Notes: a model not told the origin generated them from the letters alone. Positions 24,561 to 35,714 are shown, counted from the first letter of the stretch. The stretch is DNA of 64,000 nt from Siphonodentalium dalli (GCA_032622095.1 CP136063.1:92605980-92669979), one strand, 5' to 3'. Numbers and translations are program-made.

Positions 24561-25310
24561 ATACTTACACCCCCTATATGTACTATTCTACCTGTCTATA
24601 CGGTGCATTCCATCGGATACCTACACGCCCTATATGTACTATACTATTCTACCTGTCCATACGGTGTATTCCATTCGGATACTTACACGTCCTATAATGC
24701 ACCGATCTACCTGTCTATACGAAGTATTCCATTCGGATACTTACACGTCCTATAATGCATCGATTTATCTGTCTATACTTACACGTCCTATAATGCACCA
24801 TTCTACCTGTCTATACGGTGTATTTCATTCGGATCCTTACACGTCCTATAATGCACCGATCTACCTGTCTATACGGTGTATTTCATTCGGATACTTACAC
24901 GTCCTATAATGCACCGATCTACCTGTCTATACGGTGTATTTCATTCGGATACTTAAAAGTCCTATAATGCACCGATCTACCTGTATATACGATGTATTAC
25001 ATTCGGATACTTACACGTCCTAAAATGCCCGATCTACCTGTCTATACGGTGTATTATATTCGGATACTTACACGTCCCGTAATGAACCATTCTACTTGTC
25101 TATACGGTGTATTCCATTCGGATACTTATACACCCCTATATGTACTATTATACCTGTATATATGGTGTATTACATTCGGATACTTACACGTCCTGTAAAG
25201 CACCAATCTACCTGTCATTACGGTGTATTACATTAGGGTACTTACACGTCCTATAATGCACCGATCTACCTCTCTATACGATGTATACCATTCGGAATAC
25301 TTACACGTCC
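24560..25310 (-). repeat. minisatellite of duplicated GPCR splice donors
   Basis: About 13 intronic units of roughly 57-59 bp follow the end of GPCR exon 2. On the minus strand the real exon end reads GGACGT followed by GTAAGTAT. The 12-mer GGACGTGTAAGT occurs nine times: at the true junction (25299-25310 in plus coordinates) and at plus starts 25240, 25182, 25066, 25009, 24893, 24777, 24739 and 24681. Other units are mutated (for example 24951, 25126). The spacers (TATACGGTGTATTCCATTCG on plus) are also shared with the true intron start. Plus-strand open frames here are repeat-encoded. Confidence 0.92.
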
Positions 25311-25468
25311 TAGGTACCACTCGAACTCCCACACATACATAGAGAGTCTCTCTAGAACGCAGAATATTCCGACGCAGAAATCCGCCACTGCCAAGTTAGC
25401 CAAGAAAAAGTTGGTCCGCGTTCGCATCCGATCGCTCTTTAAGATCACCAACAACACCAGCAGGTTAC
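25305..25468 (-). CDS. GPCR exon 2 (end of TM1 to extracellular loop 1)
   Basis: This 164-nt internal exon completes one split codon and then encodes 54 residues. The split codon plus first residue give GN, the conserved TM1 motif; NLLVLLVIL ends TM1, KSDRMRTRTN is loop 1, and TM2 contains NLAVAD (LxxxD type) and FCVGIFCV. The exon ends in WYLGR, just before the TM3 ALCK of exon 3. The acceptor ATTGTTTCCAG sits at 25469 upward and the donor GTAAGTAT at 25304 downward. Both phases match, with 54 + 347 residues of the receptor continuous across the junction. The preceding exon must end in one base of the Gly codon; I did not find it. The open frame upstream to 25502 is intron. Confidence 0.93.
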
Positions 25469-25565
25469 CTGGAAACAATAACATAAATTGTAAAAAGGAC
25501 ACAGAAACAACACCAGCAGGTTACTTGAAAATAAGTTAAATTGTATAACAGACCCAGAAACATTA
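25469..25565 (-). repeat. duplicated acceptor junction of GPCR exon 2
   Basis: The first bases of exon 2 and the intron end before them are repeated once, 56 bp upstream in the gene. AACAACACCAGCAGGTTAC occurs at 25450-25468 (true exon start) and at 25506-25524. The extra copy, on the minus strand, reads TTATTTTCAAG followed by TAACCTGCTGGTGTTG, so it keeps an AG but has lost the GT after it. Similarity continues for the rest of the 56-bp unit (AAATTGTA, ACCCAGAAAC). Confidence 0.85.
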
Positions 25566-25698
25566 ATTTGTTCTTGTACTGGTGTTTCTATAAAAGATGC
25601 CCTGTCAGATTTGACCATTATATACGATGTCTATACCAGAAAATAATTAGGTCCGACCCATGGTCACATTGAGATTTTGGTGGACACATATCGAGGAA

Positions 25699-26178
25699 GT
25701 TTAAAGCCCACTTAATTTTCGAACCCCCAGATTACATTATATAAAATAAATGCCATATTATATACCATTTGAAAGAGGAAGCTCCAAAACAATGTATTAT
25801 AAACTTATCCGGTGTAATAAACTGTGGACATGTTGTTTTTGTTGAGTTGCCAACGCGTTTTGTCATCTAGATTGCAGTAAAAAGCAGTATTGTTTCAATG
25901 CAGGGGGAATAACTCTATATATTAAAGATGGAGTTCTTCCCCTTTCATTGAAAAAGTTTGAATTATGTTGCATTCTGGAGGGAAGAGGGGGGAAGTCATT
26001 CTATGATTTCAGCAGTTTTCTGTTTCTCTTTGAGCATCTTCTGAGACACAGATGGTTCAAATTGTGATGAATTATAGTATTTTAATCATATTTTATGGCA
26101 TATATTGTTATTAAAACTATATATCAAGTCACTATAAAAAAAATAATCGGCGACTCGAAAATTAAGTGGGCCTTTAAA
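25699..26178. mobile_element. MITE, TTAAAGGCCCACTT family, copy 2
   Basis: Starts TTTAAAGCCCACTTAATTTT at 25699 and ends with AAAATTAAGTGGGCCTTTAA at 26178. Internal blocks match the copies at 12.5 and 58.8 kb (GAAAGAGGAAGCTCCAAAAC, a GGGGGAATAACTCTATAT palindrome, and the 3' CTATAAAAAAAATAATCG block). Confidence 0.8.
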
Positions 26179-26626
26179 GGCCCATTTAATTTTCGAGTCA
26201 CCGATTATTTCTTTTTTTATAGTGCTTTGGTCTACGGTTTTAATAACAACATGTGACATAAAATATGATTAAAATACTATAATTCATCACCACTTGGAAC
26301 GTCTGTGTCTCAGAATGTGCCCATAGTGTAATAGAAAATAGCTGAAATCATAGAAATATTCCCTCCGTCTCGCTCCCAGAATGCAACAGAATTCTAAAAA
26401 TATAGACACACAGTAATTCCCCTTCCTTTGAAAACAATAGACTTTGTGAAACTATGCACAGAAAACACGTCGGCACTTCGACAAAAACACCATGTTCACA
26501 GTTTATTACACAGGATAAGTTGACAATGCAATGTTTTGGAGCTTCCTCTTTCAAATGGTATATAATATGGCATATATTTTATATAATGTAATCTGGGGGT
26601 TAAACAATTAATTGGGCCTTTAACAT
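26172..26626. mobile_element. MITE, TTAAAGGCCCACTT family, copy 3 (opposite orientation)
   Basis: It begins at the shared TTTAAAGG centre with CCCATTTAATTTTCGAGTCA and ends AATTGGGCCTTTAA near 26622. It is oriented against copy 2, so the two meet head to head at a palindromic junction at 26155-26195. Confidence 0.78.
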
Positions 26627-26666
26627 GTTCTGAAATTTACCAAAAGGTTTCGAGAAATTCTCTGGA

Positions 26667-27975
26667 CGTATTGACTAATATCAGGGGGTATATTATATGA
26701 GTTAATTAAGCATAATTGGTCAATTGTCGCCTGGTATCGGGCAAAAAGACTCCCGGTATCTCTCAAATGTGCAAAACAGACTCCAGGGAAAATCTCAAAC
26801 GTGTAAAAAGACACCAAGCTAGGATTTATCAAACGTGTACACAAGACACCAAGCTAGGATCTCTCAAACGTGTAAAAAAAACACCACGCTAGGATCTCTC
26901 AAACGTGTAAAAATAAAGAAGAAAAAACACCCAGCTTAGATCTCTCAAATTTGCAAAAAAGACAGGATGTCTCAAACGTGTGAAAAAGACATCCAGCTAG
27001 GATCTCTTGAAGCGTGCAAAACAGACACACGGCTAGGATCTCTCAAACGTGCAAAACTGACACACGGCTAGGATCTCTCAAACGTGCAAAACAGACACAC
27101 GGCTAGGATCTCTCAAACGTGCAACAACGACTTACATGCAGGATCTCTCAAACGTGTTTGCACAAAATATACCTAGGATATCTTTCAGACGTGCAAAAAA
27201 GACACCCAGCTAGGATCTCTCAAACGTGTGAAAAAGACATCCAGCTAGGATCTATCAAACGTGCAAAACAGACACACGGCGAGGATCTCTCAAACGTGCA
27301 AAAAAAGACTTACATGATGTCTCAAACGTGTGAAAAAGACACACAGATAGGACCCCTCAAACGTGCAAAACAGACACACAGGATCTCTCAAACGTGTGAA
27401 AAATACACCCAGCTAGGATCTATCAAAAGTGCAAAAAAACCCACCGAGCTAGGACCTCTCAAACGTGCAAAAAAGGCACACAGCTAGGATCTGTCTAACG
27501 TGCAAAAAAGACACCCAGGATCTCTCAAACATGTAAACAAGACACCAGCTTGAATCTGTTAAACGTGCAAAAAAGACACACATGCAGCTATAGGATCTCT
27601 CAAACATGCAAAAATACACCCAGATAGGATCTCTCAAACGTGCCAAAAAGACACACAACTAGGATCTCTCAAACGTTCAAGAACACACACAGGATCTCCC
27701 AAATATGACAACAGGTCACACAGCATCTCAATTTCTTGTTCGTCTGCGACAGTCAAACTCAACGCTGGTGAAATAGCAATACATCCGTTGAAATTTCACT
27801 CGAAAATCACAAAACAAATACTTATTGTATTGATAATATTAATATGCGACTAATTTACTATCGAATTTTATATGAGACATTTTGAGATGATGTGTGACTT
27901 TTTGGAGATCCTGTGTGTTTTTTTGCACGTTTGGGAGATAATATGTGTCCTTTTGAACGTTTGATAGATCCGCGC
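26667..27975. repeat. element X, copy 2, with expanded 35-bp minisatellite
   Basis: It has the same left boundary (GTATTGACTAATATCAGGGG) and uninterrupted TTAA site as copy 1. About 27 units of GATCTCTCAAACGTGCAAAA plus AAGACACCCAGCTAG run from 26735 to 27690, with lengths from about 26 to 37 bp. The right part (CTTGTTCGTCTGCGACAGTC) matches copy 1. At 27870-27970 a few units appear in reverse orientation. Open frames here (27119-27487 plus, 27449-27658 minus) are repeat-encoded. Confidence 0.85.
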
Positions 27976-28029
27976 AACAGTTACCAATTCAGCGTAAATT
28001 ATAGAACGTTTGAGACAATTAAGTGTGGG

Positions 28030-28338
28030 CTAGTACTGGGTCAACTGTGCGACATATATAGTGACATTTGTCACGGTATGTCCGGATGGCCTGACGTGAA
28101 TGAAACAAATTATATGGCTTCTCTGTCTGAACTAAACCCATTTTCTCTCTGCCATCACGTTCATTCCACCGATTACTTCCGATATGAAGCCAGCGAAATA
28201 TCCTCTGGCGGAATCTTCCCAGATATATCCAATGAGAAAAATGTGAAATATCACGTAAACAATGCTATTAGAGATATGGTATATATATCCTCAGGGAATT
28301 TCAAAACGAATACGCGCGAATTTCAATATCTCGATTGA
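28030..28338 (+). other. unrecognised exon-like open stretch 1
   Basis: The frame stays open from the minisatellite edge to a stop at 28336-28338. From about 28030 its composition is protein-like rather than repeat-like: the residues include LCDIYSDICHGMSGWPDV, NETNYMASL, CHHVHSTDYFRY and FPDISNEKNVKYHV. It shares short motifs with the stretches at 30.2 and 63.5 kb (NETNY, HH..TD..Y, NEK.V). There are no convincing splice sites; an ATGGTATATA near 28276 is a weak donor candidate. Function unknown; it may be a decayed exon or part of an unknown element. Confidence 0.25.
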
Positions 28339-28879
28339 AATTCGTTCGTTGATTGATCTGACTTCAAAGCTTCCAACTAAGTCAACCTAAACATTCATTT
28401 TGTGAAATTATATTAATTAAAATATATATATATTTAGAACTGCCCCGATGGGACTAATCAGGTATATACCCCTTGGACTATAAATGGGTGACCATGGATA
28501 ATTTTGCACATAAGACTATATAAGGTCACAACTATCAGAGAGGGTCATCGTTGTGCGACGTTTACAACAAAAACGATAAATTACTGAATAGGATTTCGAA
28601 CAAAAATAGTTCCGTATAGGTCAGAATATTGTTTCAAATCGAAATGGGCAATAACTGCACTAAAATCGGTCTATGCAACGATCGTATAAAAGCTCAAGTG
28701 GGCGTTATATACGAACCATACACAACACACAATGATAAACTAATCAAACTAATAAATGTATATGTACATATGTATACATCATGCAGATATGTTGATATAT
28801 AGAGAATAGTCTTGTCTTGAATGCATTTGCAGTGCAGACACAGGGTCGAAAACAATTTCTGCTACCTGCACTGCCAAAA

Positions 28880-29447
28880 AGGATTTTCTTATTTTGAGAC
28901 AAGAAACAAGAAATATTATCTTGGGAGTATACCTAGACAATTTACTTACATCAAATTTTCTAATATATAGAAAATTTATTTCTTATAGAAATCTAAATTA
29001 TAATTATGAGAATATTGTTCTTATTGTTTTCTAAGAAAGGATAAATTATTTTTCTCATATTTTCTTAAAGTAATAAATAATTTCTTAAATCGTAGAAAGT
29101 CCTTTTCTCAATATATATAAAAATGTAAGAAATATTTCCTCAAAGGTCAATAAAAAGTTTTCTAGGCTAGAACATTTGGGAGTATGCTTAGAATATTTTC
29201 TTGATCTTATATCTAGAAAATAAATTTTTTAAATCTAGAATTTATTTCTAATATGTTAAGAAAGCACTTTCTTACTTTCTAGTCAAAATTAAGAAAAATA
29301 ATCTCAAATTTCTAGTAATATAAAAAAATGTGTTTCTAGTCAACTTAGAAAATAAATTTTCTCAAAACAAGAAACTTGTTTTCTTACCAGGTAATATTAG
29401 TTCTCATAATTAGAAAATTATTCTCAAATGTAAATTTGTTTTATATA
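28880..29447. repeat. AT-rich TTTCTTA/TAAGAAA repeat region
   Basis: About 570 bp are packed with variants of AGAAAATAAATTTTCT and TTTCTTA in both orientations, giving many overlapping weak hairpins. No ORF. Origin unknown; it could be an old foldback or a matrix-attachment-like AT tract. Confidence 0.55.
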
Positions 29448-29520
29448 AAATCTGCACAGAGCTTGAGGGTGGGGATGGGTGGTCATGACCACCCACCCCC
29501 ATCCTCTGTGCAGATTTTTT
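29447..29520. repeat. strong hairpin
   Basis: The outer arms are AAAATCTGCACAGAG and CTCTGTGCAGATTTT; the inner arms are GGGTGGTCATGACCACCC, with a 5-bp bulge on the left. Probably a small MITE or its centre. Confidence 0.8.
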
Positions 29521-30200
29521 ATTTTTTTTCCTGGCCAACATTTTGTAACCCACCACCCAAAAATTAGTAAATAAATTGTATCAGCCTGACTATTACTATT
29601 TAGCATATTCCAGCATATTAATACTATCTAAAACAGTGGAATGGTAGTAGCATGATCGGAAGCATGGACATAAAAACAGTTCCCATGCATATATGTATAT
29701 AGGTATCTGCTTCCCATCTTTTGACAACATTTAAATACTTCTGAGTAGCTTAACAAATCAGCAAACTCAATAGCTATATACACATGGGCTATACGCGTAC
29801 CGGTATAATATAATCACGAGTGTCCAACCTGGTGATGCATACAATGTTATCTAGTCGCCAATAGGGGCTTACCATACTCAGAAATGATGCAACAGGTCAG
29901 CACATGCAGTACAAAACTAAGTGATATAATTCCAATATCTAAATGTGTCCTAATTAATCTTTGATAAATATACGTTGATTGGAAATAATTTGCGTCTCAC
30001 ATTTTTTCCGACCTCAAATCATACACCGTTCCAGGTTGTGTACGAATTTTTTTTTGATAATCGGAATATTGGCTGAGGAAATTCTGAAATAGTTGGAGTC
30101 AAATAATGTGTCGTGACCAATGTCATCAGGTACATTGGTTTATGTCCCTCACCACACGCAGCATAACTTAATAGCCGAGGAATAAAAAATGTCCACAAAA
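29521..30200. other. no gene recognised
   Basis: AT-rich sequence. A minus-strand frame at 30019-30252 is not convincing. Confidence 0.4.
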
Positions 30201-30238
30201 ACCTTTTCAAACACTGCCAGTACGATAAGGTTATATGT

Positions 30239-30481
30239 GTGACATCTGACATTGAATCTGTGTGTTTCGAGACGAATGAGACAAATTACCACGAGCCTTA
30301 TCATTTATTACCACAGACATGGTGTTATGACAGTATAAACAACGAAAAGTCAGTGCATATGATCGATTTAATGGACGCATCTTCCTGTAAATCGCGCTCC
30401 ATCGTGATGAGACCTGTTTCTGACATCGCGTGTCCGGATATCAATATCCTGCATGCAAATATTACGATTCCTGGGCGATAA
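30239..30481 (+). other. unrecognised exon-like open stretch 2
   Basis: An open frame of about 80 codons, extending upstream without ATG, contains CFETNETNYHEPYHLLPQ, NNEKSVHMIDLMDASS and several cysteines, and ends at 30479-30481. It shares NETNY and NEK.V with the stretch at 28.0 kb and FET plus an H-L-x(n)-W/Y pattern with the one at 63.5 kb. No start codon or splice sites are clear. It is not recognisable as a known domain. Confidence 0.22.
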
Positions 30482-30489
30482 TTGCTCAA

Positions 30490-31134
30490 CGCTCCAGCGT
30501 ATGGGCAATACACCACGGGTGATATTTACTGACTGGGTTTGTATATAGGCCAGGTGGTTAAAACATGTACCACGGACACTAAAGTTTTTATAATGTATAA
30601 ATATACTCAAAACCACACATACAGAAGAAAAGTATTGTGTACAAGTGTGAACTTCGAAGCGAAAGTGATAATGTTTTGCAGAACAAATTGCTTATGTGTA
30701 TCCGCAAACAACCCATCGTTACTTTAAAAATACAGTTGATCAAAATACGCGATTTTAGCCTGAAATAATGCATTCAAAGAAACACTACCAAAAGTTCCGA
30801 TTCTGTTTTCGGAGTGTTCCGATTCAAGACACGCACATTCTCAGCGTTCCAATTCCTGACATGGATAAATGTTACCGCAATCAAGTTAATTGCTTCATTT
30901 TGATGGCTCCACTACTACATGACGGTAAATTGTCCTATAATGATTGACTAATTACAACGAATTAGTATCTTATACTACAACAGATCTACAACGTCACTGC
31001 ATGGTGTTGATTTGACGCGATAATTATATATCTTTTTATTTTCCTATAATATCTTGAGGTACTTTACTAAAGAGACCAAACATACATGTACATGTATATG
31101 GGAAGCCAATTTGACTTTTAATAAATAATTGAGC
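30490..31134. other. no gene recognised
   Basis: No structured repeat or domain found. Confidence 0.4.
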
Positions 31135-31567
31135 TTAAGGTAGTCAATCCGATTCGATGGTCCCCATATCATCAGATTCCAACAACAATTTTTTTTTAAA
31201 TGGTGTTTCAGTTTTTTTTAACAGAATCAAGTAATTGCCAAAAAAAAATGTCAACCACAATCAACTATAGTATAAAACTGCCCAAACCTGTTATTTATCA
31301 ACATTTTGTTCAACGAAATTTTGCCGGTCTGTCAAATATCTGACACAAAAAAGCCACTTGATTTTAGAGTTCATCTTCGTCCGCAATTTGGTCCGAGACC
31401 ATGTTCTCGTCGACTGTTTATTGGCCCACTTAAATTATCGGTGGTGAAAAATAATAGATTTCAAACATCGATATCTAGTCACTCTCAGCTTTTATTGGTG
31501 GGTTCCTCGACTCGAATAAAAAAACATTTAACCCCCGAAGCCAAGGAACGAGTAATTTGCGAGCGTT
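31135..31567. mobile_element. MITE, TTAAAGGTAC family, copy C
   Basis: Starts CTTAAGGTAGTCAATCCGAT; contains GGTCCCCATATCATCAGA, GACTCGAATAAAAAAACAT and GAAGCCAAGGAACGAGTAAT; ends with GCGAGCGTTAAT. The right TIR is eroded. Confidence 0.7.
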
Positions 31568-32320
31568 AATTCAGACATTTAAGACAAAGAATGGCCGCCC
31601 TGGTTTGTGACATCATAATTGGTTGTGATTTTTATAAGCGGTGTTGAATATTCAAACCGGAATTGTCCGTTTCTCAGTTTGTCCCCAAGCTCCCCGCGCG
31701 TCACTATATCTTCGTCGGTCGGTGATAAGACGATTCTGATTGATTTTAATTTGTCCCTGTGGGAGAATTGTTTCTGTTGACAAGAACTGAATGATAGCAC
31801 GATTCTCCAGTTAATTACAGAATGTAAACGTGAATTTGAGTACATTACATCGATCCACGGAACACATTTGCCGAATATAATTATACTTTAGTCTAATCGC
31901 AATGTTATACTCAGTTCAGTTACAGTAATGCCCTAAGTAATCGACTCCTTAACCACGGCAGAATTATGGGTAACTTTTCAGGATTTAGTCGGAAACATGG
32001 CTTGTTGCCATTCATCGGAAAGCTCTCCCATCTAATAGAATAGGGTTGTACCGCGTTGTAGTGTGTCTGTTGTGTTCATGGCAAAATTCACGTGCGTAAT
32101 TTTGCTAAGAACTATTTTCCCCAGCAAAACGTTCGTAATCGTCTCATTTAGCGAGATTTATCAGAATTTTTCATCTGTTTTAATGTAACTTCTCCTTGTA
32201 CGTTATAAACTGTGTTTTAAGTCGGTAATTGAATCTCGACTGGATTAGTAAACAAACATTTCTAAATGGTCTCGACCATCTAATTTCCGAATGTTCAATG
32301 ACTCGTCAATTGACCCTGAC
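31568..32320. other. no gene recognised
   Basis: No structured repeat; the minus-strand frame at 31579-31845 matches nothing I recognise. Confidence 0.4.
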
Positions 32321-32504
32321 TTAAGATGCTTGATGGAGTCCAAAACGCGTTTAATTTATGTTGCCATCACAGTGTATTTAAAGTTATTCGGGGACGAACC
32401 TCGGCGATAAGAACACGCTGGACCGGAGGAGGGGGGGGGGGGCTTACAGAAAGGACACACCTTATAATCAAAGGTAAATACAGAAAAGAAAAATTATACT
32501 ACTC

Positions 32505-34105
32505 AAGCAACATTTTATTACTATTTTGCACGCTTGGTAATCTTCCAGTTCACAACATTTGGCTGTGCTATAAAAACGTAAAGCGGAACTTCCGGTTGTG
32601 ATCTTCATTTCGAAAGTTGAGTGTTCCCGATAAAAAAAAGTGTGTTTTAGTGGTCAATTCGTATATTCGGTGGTTATGCATTTACCCCAGTTCGACGTAA
32701 AAATAAAAACTGCGTCTATATATATACATATGTGCGTGTGTGTGTTTACTTGCCAGACAAAATTTAATGCCAGTAAACCGATGTAAACGTGTGTTTCAGT
32801 GGTTATTCAAATATTTGCTACGACTTTCGCATTCAAACGCAGTTATTTTGCGAGAATGTTATCAACCAGCAAAAAAGAAATTCGGCACACGTATACGTAG
32901 GCGTTCTATTGTCAGCCATACATTTATAACTAAGTCCATACAAATGCAACCGGATCAACTATAGCGCGATCAAGAAATAATTTAATCATAAGCTGTCAAT
33001 CCGCGGAATACTGTAAAACAATTGGCTGCCACACACTTTGCCATTTAGGTTATTTCTCGATAACCTAAATTTCTTGATTACTTTCCCCGCTACAGAAATG
33101 ACAGCAGCACCGATTGACCACGCCTAAACCACGTGCCTAAAAAATGTATATATACATGGAAACAGTTCGATGCTTCCTACCATTTAACATGAAATTTCAG
33201 TGCTGCATCATAATTCCTTCTGGTATGACTGTATCGACAATAACCGTACTAGATGCTTATATTCAGTGCACAAGTAACCAGACAAATCAACAAGATGGAA
33301 CATTTGCAAAGAAATGAAACACGGGAATTATATCTAACACGGGTTTGTGCCATGCACGGTGGTCGAATATAATGGGAACACGTGCCACGAAGTTGTCCGG
33401 TGCCTGGCGATGCGTGATCAGTTGCGACAAGCCAATCAAAACGCAGAATTGCTGACGCGACGTGATCAACGATAAGCGCAAGTTTTGAGTGACAGGTGTC
33501 TCTTTCAACTTCAGGTGCATATAATTTATCTTCAAACTTTTCGGTTATAACTGCATAACCTTAATCGAAACAAGAGTTATTTCTTAAATCACTTTGCTAT
33601 TATTCCTCCACACCATAACGTGGACCTCTTGATATATACCCTATAGCCACGAGAAGCACTCGGAAATCGTCAAGAAAATTTCGAATTGTGCTAACAAACT
33701 TCACCCCGACATGTCACAATGAGTGTCAAACTGTTGTAGTGTTTGTAGTACATGGACACGACAAAAATATATGGTTTCTTCGATCTTTTTTTTTGGTGCA
33801 AAAATAAGTATTTTTACACCCACTTTTCGTTCACAAATTACATCGATTTGCTGGAATTTGGTTGGCAAGTATACACATAGAAGACGCAGTATTTATTTTT
33901 TACGTCGAATTTGAGTAATGTAAAACACCGAATAAATGAAATGACCACTAAACACACAGTTTTTGCCGAGACCACTCACCTTTTGAAGCGAAGAAATAAA
34001 TCATCCAGCTCACAACAGGAAGGTCGGCTTTTCTGTTTTTATTGAAGATAGCCAAATGTTGTGAAATGGAAGATTAGCAGGCGTGTGGTGGATTGAGCTC
34101 ATGAT
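32505..34105. mobile_element. foldback element, about 1.6 kb
   Basis: The left arm (32520-32710) carries AATCTTCCAGTTCACAACAT, TTGGCTGTGCTATAAAAAC, GTGTTTTAGTGGTCAATTCG and TTCGACGTAAAAATAAA. The right arm (33890-34095) carries the same blocks in reverse complement (AAATGTTGTGAAATGGAAGA, TTTTTACGTCGAATTTGAG, AAATGACCACTAAACACAC). The spacer of about 1.2 kb has no recognised gene. An open frame crosses each arm at the same place. Confidence 0.6.
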
Positions 34106-34549
34106 AAGTAATGTGGTCATGTTTGAGATTCTGGTTTCATAACATATTTCAGGTTTTCCTGTTATTCTTAGTTCTCTGTGAATAAAACAGAACACTTTCG
34201 ATTTACTGTGCGCCCCCTCGATGACGACCGACTCCGGGGTGAGATGAGAAACTAACATTCCATGCACCCTTCTGATTTAGCCCTGCTCATAGGTGCTTCT
34301 TGGTCGCAAATATCCCAATATTTTTGTAGTGCACAACCTATCGTTAACGATGATGGCATCAAGTATATACTTATAACATGCATGTGTTATGACAACCAGA
34401 TATAGGTTCCTGCCATATATTAATTTATTATCAGTCTGTGGGTATACTAGAGAGTAATCATGCAACCCTGTTTGAGAGTTAGGGTATGTGCAATTAGCTG
34501 ATGTTGAACTCTCACTGAGAAAAAATGCGGGTCAATCCACACCTTTCAG

Positions 34550-35150
34550 TAAGTCACTATGACTAACTCTGGTCTTAGTCAAAGTGACTAAGTTATACGA
34601 AAAATAACTCTAATTAAAACACTGCCTTAAATGGTGCTTATCAGTATGCTTATCATAAGTTCAATTTCCATTGCATCGCAATTCTTTTATAGATCTATAT
34701 TTAAACGAAGGAAATGGGAGGATATAATGGCATATGTATCAGAACTTCACAAATTGTGTTACAACTCTCAACAGACCAGTATTGGAATCTGTGTTTAGAG
34801 AATTGATTGAAAGTTTGTCCTGCTTTTAACTCGGTCACTCATTCCGGATAATATATCACCTGGTTGAGTATTGAAATTATTTGTACAAAATTTTCACAAA
34901 ATTAAATCCCCCCTTCCAAGTGACTAAGAAAGGTTAGTCATTATGACTCAATCCTGGTTATTTTGACAAACACAATTGTAGTTTAATGAAAAAATTAGTC
35001 GTTTTGACTAACATTTCTTAGCCTTTATGACTAACATCACCCTAGTAATTATGACCAATATTATGCCTAAGTCATTTTGACTAAGCTAAGTTAGTCATCC
35101 CGGAGGGACAAGCGGTTGACTAACCTCAGTTAGTCATATTGATAAACTGT
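34550..35150. mobile_element. AGTCA/TGACT-rich element, copy 1
   Basis: Dense TTAGTCA/TGACTAA words in both orientations mark both edges: AGTCACTATGACTAACTCTG on the left, and CTAAGTTAGTCATCCCGG plus CCTCAGTTAGTCATATTG on the right. A diverged copy lies at 61128-61755. No ORF of note. Unclassified, probably a foldback-type MITE. Confidence 0.7.
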
Positions 35151-35477
35151 TTTTTTTCCAATGCCCCTGTCTGCTTAACATATTGTTTCTCGATTTCCTG
35201 GATTCATATATATTATTTTATACTCTGTATGGAAGCTATACAACTTGCTGGGAATCGTTCTATCATTCAGTTCCTGTCAACACAAAAACTTCTTCCACAG
35301 ACTGAGTTAACATCCACCAGAATCGTCCGTTTGAATGTGTAATCTTCCTTATTAGTAGCAAATGGGGTATGATCTCTGGAAACATACATTGACAATACAC
35401 CGCCTACGTTTCGTGATTGCTCAAATGGAATCAATCATTCATTAGATTGGTCAACAGACAGAACTTCCGGTCACACG

Positions 35478-35687
35478 TCAACTAATTGAGACTATCGGTT
35501 GGTCCGTTACCGGTGGAGTTAATATGTAGATTCTTACCATGGCAACCATCTTACAGTGAGATACCGCTCTCACTGGGTCTTGGAAAACAGCTTGATTGTA
35601 TAAATTAGCTATACATGCTTCTGGAGAACAAAATGCAGAAATTATACTGAATACTCCATCATCTAGTCCAGTTTTCGTCCATTCCAC
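35478..35687 (-). other. candidate small exon (uncertain)
   Basis: On the minus strand a pyrimidine-rich ATTTTGTTCTCCAG is followed by an open stretch including ANLYNQAVFQDPVRAVSHC and then two donor-like sites (ACTGTAAGATGG and ATGGTAAGAATC). The identical arrangement is present in unit 2 at 43291-43500. I recognise no domain and see no neighbouring exons, so this may be chance. Confidence 0.2.
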
Positions 35688-35714
35688 CAGTCAGTGCCAC
35701 ATTGGCAGCGTTTT

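Larger units (their letters stand above)
14511..25304 (-). other. GPCR intron 2 (10.8 kb)
   Basis: On the minus strand the intron starts with the donor GTAAGTATTCC at 25304 and ends with TCTTTTGCAG at 14511. Exon 2 ends and exon 3 starts on complete codons, so the intron is phase 0. It contains at least six mobile elements and a donor-derived minisatellite (see separate entries). I found no nested coding gene that I can support. Confidence 0.9.

Noticed and set aside
24519-25198. Plus-strand tyrosine-rich proteins
   Set aside because: They are encoded by the donor minisatellite and opposed to the GPCR gene strand.
25469-25502. ATG at 25502 as start of the GPCR
   Set aside because: It would leave no extracellular N-terminus and half a TM1, and the sequence is a polypyrimidine tract with acceptor TTTCCAG.
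26735-27690. CRISPR-like array of about 35-bp repeats
   Set aside because: Units are contiguous and of varying length with no unique spacers, and the context is a eukaryotic genome; it is a minisatellite.
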